A DNA stretch of 64,000 nucleotides from Croceicoccus naphthovorans (lineage in GTDB: Bacteria > Pseudomonadota > Alphaproteobacteria > Sphingomonadales > Sphingomonadaceae), in the NCBI RefSeq assembly GCF_001028705.1, contig NZ_CP011770.1, positions 1,553,501 through 1,617,500 of the forward strand. The letters are read 5' to 3'. How positions within the stretch are numbered: position 1 is the stretch's first letter; every line of letters begins with the position of its first letter. The position numbers and the translations under genes are program-made. The notes under the pieces were generated by a model, which made no database searches, was not told the DNA's origin, and saw only the letters and a list, made by a program, of their open reading frames with translations. Shown piece by piece: positions 56,286-64,000 of the stretch.

Positions 56286-56902
56286 GCAAGGGCCGCCTTG
56301 TCGGGGGCCTTAGCCTCGATCCCGCAGATCGTCAGGAAGTTAGCCAGCAGCGCATGACCGTGTTCGGTGGCGATGCTCTCGGGATGAAACTGCACGCCGT
56401 GGATCGGCAGTTCGGCATGGCGAAAGCCCATCGCATGGGTGCCGTCCTCGCCCGGGCGCGGCGTGGTGGCGTTTACAACGAGGCTTTCGGGAATGTCCTC
56501 CACCACCAGCGAGTGATAGCGCGTCGCGATGAAGGGCGAGGGCAGCCCCGCGAAGACACCGCTCCCGTCATGATCGACCGGGCTGGTCTTGCCATGCATC
56601 AACCCGCCCCGCACGACCCGCCCGCCGAAATGCTGTCCGATGGACTGGTGGCCAAGGCATACGCCCAACAATGGCTTGCCCGCGTCGGCGCACGCGGCGA
56701 CGAGGTCGAGGCTGATGCCTGCCTCAGTCGGGGTACAAGGGCCGGGCGAGATCAGGAAGCCGCTCGCATCGCTGCGGATCGCCTCTGCCGCCGACATCGC
56801 GTCGTTGCGCACGACATCGACGGTTGCCCCCATTTCCATCAGGTAATGGACAAGGTTCCAGGTGAAGCTGTCGTAGTTGTCGATGACGAGAATGCGGCTC
56901 AT
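56282..56902 (-). CDS. trpG: anthranilate synthase component II (glutamine amidotransferase)
   Basis: A 206-residue class I amidotransferase supplying ammonia to TrpE. The oxyanion/nucleophile motif is [13 protein letters not shown] (catalytic Cys), and His/Glu follow in [15 protein letters not shown]-terminus [15 protein letters not shown] is typical. In many bacteria this subunit also serves p-aminobenzoate synthesis. Overlaps the preceding lipoprotein gene by ATGA. Confidence 0.96.
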   Translation of the reverse strand: MSRILVIDNYDSFTWNLVHYLMEMGATVDVVRNDAMSAAEAIRSDASGFLISPGPCTPTEAGISLDLVAACADAGKPLLGVCLGHQSIGQHFGGRVVRGGLMHGKTSPVDHDGSGVFAGLPSPFIATRYHSLVVEDIPESLVVNATTPRPGEDGTHAMGFRHAELPIHGVQFHPESIATEHGHALLANFLTICGIEAKAPDKAALA

Positions 56903-57660
56903 GCGCCTGCCTTTGGCGATTTATGCACGACGATCAAGGGGCCAAGCGGCGGTGCCCCGTCCTTTCGCGCTTCTTCAGGATACCACAAGGCGGAAACCGC
57001 GCCATCCAGATAAAGCGCGTTCGGCGTTTTGGCTTCATCCCGAAAGAACCGTGCGAAGCGTCCGAAACTGACGAGATCGTCGCTGATGACGAAGTGGACG
57101 TGACCTTGATCGTCCACGCCGGCGCCGTTGCGGAAATGCTTTGATGCGCCGTTCCCGGCGAAGTCGGGATGCAGTTCGCCGTCGATTACCAGCATAGGGC
57201 CGGACTGCGTGGCATAGGGCGGGGGCGCAGCCATCTCCAGCGATGCAAAATGATCGCTGGTGTCGACATGCCAGGTTTGGTCGCCACCCCAGAATACGCC
57301 GTTCGGCAGCATATGGAAATTGCCGGGGCCATCGTTGCCGTTCAGGGCGTGAACTTCCTTGCCATCGATTGCGAGCAGACCGATGGGCTGGCCGTCATCG
57401 TCGAACATCCCGGCGTTCATCGCGAGGTGGACGGTATCCACTGGGGCTTCGGCCTCCAGCTTCGCGAAACTGCGCAGCGGTTTGCGGTCCGCACCGTTCA
57501 GTACCAGCTCGATCCGCGCTTTCGCCGGATCTACGGTGCAGTGCGTGAAGCGGCTTCCCTCGAAGACCTCCGCCTTGCAGATCGGATCGCCCTTTGCCTG
57601 TTTGCCGGAATCGTCCGAACACGCGGCAAGCAGCAATACCGCCGCCGCAAACAGCCTCAC
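56899..57660 (-). CDS. phosphodiester glycosidase-family (NAGPA/DUF2233) lipoprotein inside trp operon
   Basis: A 253-residue protein. The N-terminus is a lipoprotein signal ending LLLAAC (Cys14 lipidated). The mature part follows the NAGPA-type fold: [45 protein letters not shown] and [11 protein letters not shown]. Family members remove exposed GlcNAc phosphodiesters or act on cell-envelope polymers. Start GTG overlaps the trpE stop (GTGA), and its stop overlaps trpG, so it is embedded in the tryptophan operon. Its link to tryptophan synthesis is not obvious. Confidence 0.85.
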   Translation of the reverse strand: MRLFAAAVLLLAACSDDSGKQAKGDPICKAEVFEGSRFTHCTVDPAKARIELVLNGADRKPLRSFAKLEAEAPVDTVHLAMNAGMFDDDGQPIGLLAIDGKEVHALNGNDGPGNFHMLPNGVFWGGDQTWHVDTSDHFASLEMAAPPPYATQSGPMLVIDGELHPDFAGNGASKHFRNGAGVDDQGHVHFVISDDLVSFGRFARFFRDEAKTPNALYLDGAVSALWYPEEARKDGAPPLGPLIVVHKSPKAGA

Positions 57661-59183
57661 TGCCCGTAACCGCCTTCGCGCGCGACGCGCAGGGCTTCCT
57701 TTGCAGCGGCGACCAAAGCGCGGGACTTCGCCTCGCACTCGCGCTGCTCATAGTCGGGATCGCTGTCGGCGACGATGCCCGCACCCGCCTGCATGTGCAT
57801 CGTGCCGTCCTTCACCAACGCGGTGCGCAGGACGATGCAACTGTCCACCGATCCGTCTGGCGAAAAATAGCCGACACCGCCCGCATAGGCCCCGCGCGTT
57901 TCGCTCTCCAGCTCGGCGATGACCTGACACGCGCGAACCTTCGGCGCGCCGCTGACGGTGCCCGCCGGGAAACCCGCGAAGAGGGCGTCGACCGCGTCGT
58001 GCGACGGGTCCAACTGGCCCACTACGTTCGAGACGATGTGCATCACGTGGCTGTAGTTTTCGACCATGTAGCTGTCGGTCACGCGAACGCTGCCCTTGCT
58101 GGCCACCCGGCCGACGTCGTTGCGGCCCAGATCGAGCAGCATCAGGTGCTCGGCCCGTTCCTTCGGATCAGCCAGCAGGCTGTCGCGATTTGCGCGATCT
58201 TCTACCGCATCTTTGCCGCGCGGGCGCGTTCCGGCGATGGGCCGGATCGTGACCTCGCCATCGCGCACGCGTACCAGAATCTCCGGGCTCGACCCGATCA
58301 GGGCAAAGCCCGGCAGGTCGAGGAAGTAGAGGAACGGTGAAGGATTGATCCGCCGCAATGCGCGATAGAGCGAGAGCGGCGGCAGCGGGAAGGGCGTGGT
58401 GAACCGCTGGGCCAGCACGACCTGAAATATATCGCCCGCCGTGATGTAGTCCTTGGCGGCCAGCACCATCTCGCGATAACGGCCCGCAGGCAAGATTGGG
58501 TTGAGCGTGGGTTCGGGTACATCGTCGGGGCAGGGCTGTGCCGGAACGCGGGCGGCGGCCAGTTTTGCCAGGCACTCGTCTATCCGATCGCGGGCATGAT
58601 CCACTTCGGCATAGGGCTCGCGCTCGCTTGGCCAGATCGGCGCGATGCAGAACAGCGCGTCCTGCAACCGGTCGAACACCAGCACCAGCGTCGGGCGCGC
58701 GAACAGCATATCGGGAACGTCGAGATCGCTCTCCGCCGGGCGGGTGATCGTCGGCTCGACAAGTGCAATCGTCTCGTACCCGAAATAGCCGACCAGACAG
58801 GCCAGCGCCCCCGGCAGCGGGTCTGGCACGTCGAATCGGCATTCCTCGGCCAGTGCACGCAGCGCGGTCAGCGGATCGGCATCGAGCGGTGCAAAGGCCT
58901 CGCGATCATGCCGCCATTCCCGATTGACCTCGGCCTTGTCGACGCGGGCGCGGAAAACGAGATCGGGGTCGAGGCCCAACAGGCTGTAGCGACCGCGAAC
59001 CTCGCCGCCTTCCACCGATTCCAATAGAAAATCACCGCGGCCTGGCTCAATCAGTTTGACCGCCGCCGCAACCGGCGTGTCGCAATCGGCCACAACCTTC
59101 CGCCAGACGACGCCCGGCCGCCCCGCCACCAGTTCGGCGAGCGCATGTTGGTCCCAATCGCGGTCGGTCATCGGGCCTGCCAT
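57657..59183 (-). CDS. trpE: anthranilate synthase component I
   Basis: A 508-residue chorismate-using enzyme. Active-site blocks: LMLLDLGRNDVGRVASKGSV, FPAGTVSGAPKVRACQVI and GGVGYFSPDGSVDSCIVLRT; the early LLES motif in DFLLESVEGGEVRGRYS is the tryptophan feedback site, so feedback inhibition is expected. The ATG lies 9 nt after the ppiD stop; a second Met four codons in is possible. No leader peptide or attenuator is visible between ppiD and trpE. Confidence 0.95.
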   Translation of the reverse strand: MAGPMTDRDWDQHALAELVAGRPGVVWRKVVADCDTPVAAAVKLIEPGRGDFLLESVEGGEVRGRYSLLGLDPDLVFRARVDKAEVNREWRHDREAFAPLDADPLTALRALAEECRFDVPDPLPGALACLVGYFGYETIALVEPTITRPAESDLDVPDMLFARPTLVLVFDRLQDALFCIAPIWPSEREPYAEVDHARDRIDECLAKLAAARVPAQPCPDDVPEPTLNPILPAGRYREMVLAAKDYITAGDIFQVVLAQRFTTPFPLPPLSLYRALRRINPSPFLYFLDLPGFALIGSSPEILVRVRDGEVTIRPIAGTRPRGKDAVEDRANRDSLLADPKERAEHLMLLDLGRNDVGRVASKGSVRVTDSYMVENYSHVMHIVSNVVGQLDPSHDAVDALFAGFPAGTVSGAPKVRACQVIAELESETRGAYAGGVGYFSPDGSVDSCIVLRTALVKDGTMHMQAGAGIVADSDPDYEQRECEAKSRALVAAAKEALRVAREGGYGQ

Positions 59184-59192
59184 TACCTTGGA

Positions 59193-61121
59193 TCAGCGGT
59201 TGCCGGTCAACTGGTCGGTCACGGCTTTGATCGCCGTTTCGTTGCGCGTCACGCCCATGTCGTCGCGGATCGCGCGGGTCAGCTGCTCACCCAGCTCGCC
59301 ACCGGTGACGGGGCCTAGCTGACGACGCGTGGCGAGCACCAGCGGATCGTCGGCCTTGATATCCGGCGTTTCGATTTCATCCAGGTCGATGATGAACCAG
59401 CCCATATTGCGCGGCGCTTCCAGTTTCTTGGTCGAACCCTTGGCCATCGTGAACATCAGGGCGAGGGCCGGGGGTACCTGCTGGCCGCTGCTCATCAGTT
59501 GCTGGCGCGATAGCGAAATCGGGTCGAGTGGCGGCGTGGGCTTGCCGACATCGGCCAGCGCTTTGGCCGGGGCCGTACCTTTCTTCACGGCGGCGAGCAT
59601 TTTGTTCGCGGCGGCCTCTGCCTGCTTGGACCCTTGCTCAAGCCGATAGACACGCTCCAGCGTGGGCTTCAGCTCTGCAAAAGGCGGCGGGGCGCTGGGC
59701 GTGATCTTGCCAGGGGCGAAGACGATGTAAGACTGGCCGTCGGCGGCAACCGCGATCTGCGGATCGCTGCCTTCCGACATTGCGTAAACTGCCGGGACGA
59801 CGCGCTGAACAGTGGCATCGGGGGCCGTGCCGTTGCCGAATGGCTGCCCATCGGCCAGCAGCGGATCGGTCGTGCGGACTTCGCCACCGAACGACTTCGC
59901 CACTTCGCTAATATTCGCGCCACCGTTCAGCTGCGATTCGATGTCCGAAGCGCGCTCTGCCAGTGCGGCCCGGCGTTTTTCCTCGGTCACTTTTGTGGCG
60001 ATCTCTCCGCGCACCTGATCCAGCGAGCGGTCGCCGCTGACGTTCACCGCGTCGACGCGCATCAGGTACCAACCAAGCGGACCGCGTACCGGACCGGCAA
60101 TGGCGCCGTTCGCGGCATCGTAGGTGGCCTGCGTCACGGCGGCAGAGGTCTTGGAGGCTAGATCGGCGCGATCTTCCGCCTCTACGATCGCCGTCGAAAG
60201 CCCCTTGGCCTGCGCCACCGCCCCCAGCTGCGAGGGATTGGAGACTTCGGCCAGAACCGCGTTCGCCGCGGCCTCGGTCGGCAGGACCAGCTGTGTCAGC
60301 GTGCGCCCTTCCTTGCCGCGATACTGGTCGCGATCCTGCTCATAACGCGCGGCGATCTCCGCATCGGTCGCCGCCATATCGCCCAGCACCGCATCGTCCA
60401 GCACGGCATAGCGCACCGTCCGCCGTTCGGGCAGCGAGAATCGCGCACGATTGGCCGAAAGATAGGACTGCAATTTCGCGTCCGTCACCTGAACATCTGC
60501 GGCATAGGCAGCCGAAGGGATAAAGGCGACCGACCCCTTGCGCGTTTCGTTCAACAGCCGTGCATATTGCATCGCCAGCTTTTCGGGCATCCGCGAACCG
60601 ATCTGCGCGGGCAAAAGCATCATGCGGGCGGACAGGCCCTGCTCCAGATCTTCGCGCAGCAGCTTTTCGCTGATTCCCCGCTGTTGCAGGGCGGCGATGT
60701 AGGCCTCTTGGCTGAACTTGCCGTCCGGGCCCTGGAATGCGGGGATGTCCTTGATCTCGCTACCCACCAGCGAATCGCCTATGCGGACGCCGTTATCCAG
60801 CGCAAAGGCATATATCGCGAGCCGTTCCTCCATCTGGTCCAGCACGCCTTCGGCCGCGCCGCCGTCCAGAAATTCAGCCATCGTGAGCGTGGGATTTTCC
60901 TGCCGCGCCCGTTCGAACGCGCCATTCAGCGTTTCGCGATAGGTACTTGTGGAAATACGCTGATCGCCGACCGTGGAAACCTTCTCGCCACCCGCGATGC
61001 CGCCAAAGCTCGAGCCGGTGATATCGGCACTGGCAAAGGCCAGCGCGATCAGGCCCACGAAGCCAAGGGTCAGCACCAATCCCAGAGGTGATTGGAAAAT
61101 CTTGCGAAATGTCTGGATCAT
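59193..61121 (-). CDS. ppiD: periplasmic peptidyl-prolyl isomerase (PpiD/SurA-N type)
   Basis: A 642-residue inner-membrane-anchored chaperone. One N-terminal helix (LGLVLTLGFVGLIALAFA) is followed by a SurA-N-like chaperone region with LNGAFERARQENP, and a parvulin domain around residues 250-370 (ATYDAANGAIAGPVRGPLGWYLMRVDAV). A long C-terminal part has a second degenerate PPIase-like segment. Consistent with PpiD, which assists outer-membrane protein folding at the Sec exit. An AGGA precedes the ATG. First gene of the minus-strand operon leading into trpE. Confidence 0.85.
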   Translation of the reverse strand: MIQTFRKIFQSPLGLVLTLGFVGLIALAFASADITGSSFGGIAGGEKVSTVGDQRISTSTYRETLNGAFERARQENPTLTMAEFLDGGAAEGVLDQMEERLAIYAFALDNGVRIGDSLVGSEIKDIPAFQGPDGKFSQEAYIAALQQRGISEKLLREDLEQGLSARMMLLPAQIGSRMPEKLAMQYARLLNETRKGSVAFIPSAAYAADVQVTDAKLQSYLSANRARFSLPERRTVRYAVLDDAVLGDMAATDAEIAARYEQDRDQYRGKEGRTLTQLVLPTEAAANAVLAEVSNPSQLGAVAQAKGLSTAIVEAEDRADLASKTSAAVTQATYDAANGAIAGPVRGPLGWYLMRVDAVNVSGDRSLDQVRGEIATKVTEEKRRAALAERASDIESQLNGGANISEVAKSFGGEVRTTDPLLADGQPFGNGTAPDATVQRVVPAVYAMSEGSDPQIAVAADGQSYIVFAPGKITPSAPPPFAELKPTLERVYRLEQGSKQAEAAANKMLAAVKKGTAPAKALADVGKPTPPLDPISLSRQQLMSSGQQVPPALALMFTMAKGSTKKLEAPRNMGWFIIDLDEIETPDIKADDPLVLATRRQLGPVTGGELGEQLTRAIRDDMGVTRNETAIKAVTDQLTGNR

Positions 61122-61328
61122 GCGTCCTGAATCCGTCGAACCGAGTAAGGCGCGGCATTGCTGCCGCCGTTGTTGCGCGCCGCTCTAGACCGCTGGTCGC
61201 GGCGCTGCAACCGATCGCGCGATGGTGCTTTGACAGAGCGACCTGCTTGGGCTAGCCGCCACCCCCGCCCTCGATGTTCGGGGGCAGGGGGCTTAACAGG
61301 TTTCAGGCAGGTTTCACGGAAGGGGCAC
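61122..61328. promoter_or_regulatory. divergent ppiD/tpiA intergenic region with tpiA promoter candidate
   Basis: A perfect TTGACA at 61230-61235 is followed after 17 nt by TAGCCG, a weak -10. Transcription from there would begin close to 61265, at the hairpin described separately, and run to the tpiA ATG at 61329. No clear promoter is seen for ppiD on the other strand. Confidence 0.35.
61262..61291 (+). promoter_or_regulatory. GC-rich hairpin in tpiA leader
   Basis: CCCCC-G-CCC-TCG pairs with CGG-GGG-C-(A)-GGGGG over an ATGTT loop, with one bulged A and one G-T wobble. It lies 37 nt before the tpiA start. If transcription begins near 61265 it would be at the 5' end of the mRNA, where such stems protect against RNA decay. 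Confidence 0.45.
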
Positions 61329-62075
61329 ATGAGCCAGCGCTACTACATCGTAGGCAATTGGAAGATGAACGGGATGCGGGCCGCCTTGTCAGAGGCGCGC
61401 GCGATCGACCGGGCTGCCCAGCGCCTGCCAAAGGTGGAGGTTGCCCTTGCCCCGCCGGTCACCCTTATCGCCGCCATGCGGGAAAGCCTGAACGGTATCG
61501 GCGTCGGCGCGCAGAACTGCCACCACGCCGAAAAGGGCGCACATACCGGCGATCTGGCCGCGTCCATGCTGCGTGAGGGCGGGGCCGATTTCGTGATCGT
61601 CGGTCACTCCGAACGGCGGGCCGACCACAACGAGACCAACGAGATGGTCAAGGCCAAGGCCGAAGCGGCGCAGGGTGTCGACATGGGCGTGATTCTCTGC
61701 GTCGGCGAATCCGAAGCCGAACGTGATTCGGGCGAGGCCGAGGAAATCGTCGCGCGCCAGCTGGCCGCATCATTGCCCGATAACGCACAGCGTCTGTCGG
61801 TCGCCTATGAACCGATCTGGGCCATCGGCACCGGCCGCGTGCCGCAGACTGGCGATGTCGCCAAGATGCACAGGCGCCTGCGCGAAGTGCTGGTCGAAAA
61901 GTATGGCGACGAGGAAGGGGCCGAGGTTCGCATCCTCTATGGCGGTTCGGTAAAGGGCGAGAATGCTGCCGAATTGCTGGCCGTGCCCGAAGTCGGCGGT
62001 GCGCTTGTCGGCGGGGCCAGCCTGACGGCGGACGGTTTCGTCCCGATCGTCGTCGCCGCGTCCGAACAGGACTGA
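61329..62075 (+). CDS. tpiA: triosephosphate isomerase
   Basis: A 248-residue TIM barrel interconverting DHAP and G3P in glycolysis. Catalytic Lys in GNWKMNG, His in VGHSERR, and Glu in YEPIWAIGTG; phosphate loop LYGGSVK. GGAAGGGG precedes the ATG. Followed by secG and pyrG on the same strand, a common order in alphaproteobacteria. Confidence 0.97.
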   Translation: MSQRYYIVGNWKMNGMRAALSEARAIDRAAQRLPKVEVALAPPVTLIAAMRESLNGIGVGAQNCHHAEKGAHTGDLAASMLREGGADFVIVGHSERRADHNETNEMVKAKAEAAQGVDMGVILCVGESEAERDSGEAEEIVARQLAASLPDNAQRLSVAYEPIWAIGTGRVPQTGDVAKMHRRLREVLVEKYGDEEGAEVRILYGGSVKGENAAELLAVPEVGGALVGGASLTADGFVPIVVAASEQD

Positions 62076-62169
62076 GGCACAAAGCTGACGCCCGCACGGC
62101 TTGCACCGCCTGATCGCAGGGGGTAAGGGCGGCGGCAATACATCCGATTTTCTGTCAGGTTTATCCGTA

Positions 62170-62550
62170 ATGTCGCTTTTCCTGTTTCTCACCGTGGTCC
62201 AGGCGCTGGTTGGCGCGGGACTGGTCGGCGTCGTTCTTGCGCAGCGTTCGGAGGGTGGCGGCCTAGGCGTCGGCGGCAGCCCGTCGGGCCTGATGAGCGC
62301 GCGCGGCGCGGCGGACTTCATGACCCGCGCGACGACGATACTGGCGACGATTTTCGTGATCCTGTCGATCGCATTGGCCGCAGTCTCGGTGGAAACGACT
62401 TCGGGTGGCGACGTCGACACCTCGCTCGATCGTAGCTTGCCGATCAATGATCCGCTGGCTCCGGCGGCGGGCGACTCCGTCGCTCCGGCTCCGGTTGAGA
62501 GCGCGGCACCGGCTTCCGACGATCCGCTTGCGGGTGCTGCCAGCGAATAA
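62170..62550 (+). CDS. secG: preprotein translocase subunit SecG
   Basis: A 126-residue SecYEG component. Two membrane helices (about residues 3-22 and 53-72) flank the conserved loop VLAQRSEGGGLGVGG. The C-terminal ~50 residues are an Ala/Pro/Asp/Ser-rich tail beyond the core family length (about 75-110). ATG taken before SLFLFLTVVQALVG; a weak AGG upstream. Confidence 0.93.
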   Translation: MSLFLFLTVVQALVGAGLVGVVLAQRSEGGGLGVGGSPSGLMSARGAADFMTRATTILATIFVILSIALAAVSVETTSGGDVDTSLDRSLPINDPLAPAAGDSVAPAPVESAAPASDDPLAGAASE

Positions 62551-62643
62551 TTCCGGCGCGAAGGCCCCTGCTAACGCGTTTTTCCGATTTTTTGTGCAAA
62601 CCGGCGTCCGCATCGCTTGCGGCGAGGCGCGCCTATTGATTAA

Positions 62644-64000
<1,357 letters not shown>

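Noticed and set aside
59184..59192. trp attenuator or leader peptide before trpE
   Set aside because: Only 9 nt separate ppiD and trpE, too little for a leader; no Trp-codon run is seen.

Overview
The window is a compact, high-GC chromosomal segment from an alphaproteobacterium, most likely of the order Sphingomonadales (Erythrobacteraceae/Sphingomonadaceae type). The assignment rests on several things visible in the sequence: RNase E with an acidic insertion inside its S1 domain, a nuo operon followed by birA-coaX-RNase J-DUF1467, a GTTC-N7-GTTC SOS box in front of lexA, a prfB without programmed frameshift, and the minus-strand run ppiD-trpE-(lipoprotein)-trpG-trpD-trpC-moaC-moeA-lexA. Species-level identity cannot be read from the sequence alone. 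No rRNA, tRNA, CRISPR array, prophage or insertion sequence was recognised.

Layout. Positions 1-6782 hold an accessory-looking cluster: two paralogous CDP-alcohol phosphotransferases (one cut by the window edge), two nucleotidyltransferases, a polysaccharide flippase, an unknown membrane protein, a HIT protein and an SDR oxidoreductase. Together they look like a pathway that activates an alcohol phosphate with CTP, transfers it in the membrane and exports the product. Positions 6822-9476 encode RNase E behind a structured leader of about 600 nt. Positions 10080-19987 hold cell-wall genes (amidase, class A PBP), an exported peroxiredoxin, prfB, a lipoprotein-type methyltransferase, a nitronate monooxygenase-like enzyme, a D-2-hydroxyacid dehydrogenase, an SH3 protein and a prepilin peptidase.

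Positions 20105-36271 are the complete 14-subunit complex I operon nuoA-N. Six small uncharacterised genes sit between nuoC and nuoF: a lipoprotein, four tiny membrane proteins and an NTF2-like protein. All are coupled to their neighbours by start/stop overlaps. The transcription unit probably continues into birA, coaX, an RNase J gene and DUF1467 (to 39801).

Positions 39845-47012 contain less familiar genes: a 1070-residue membrane-anchored coiled-coil protein with nine tandem 29-residue repeats, a degenerate nucleotidyltransferase/membrane fusion, and an unknown gene overlapping a histidine kinase-like protein that lacks the phosphoacceptor histidine. Then come gltX-gltA (minus strand), divergent comEC, the minus-strand ppiD/trp/moa/lexA operon, and finally tpiA, secG and pyrG (cut by the right edge) on the plus strand.

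Best candidates for undescribed biology, in my judgement: the phosphodiester/glycolipid cluster at the left end, the repeat-built polar-type scaffold at 39845-43057, the six genes embedded in the nuo operon, and the overlapping pair 44516-46808.
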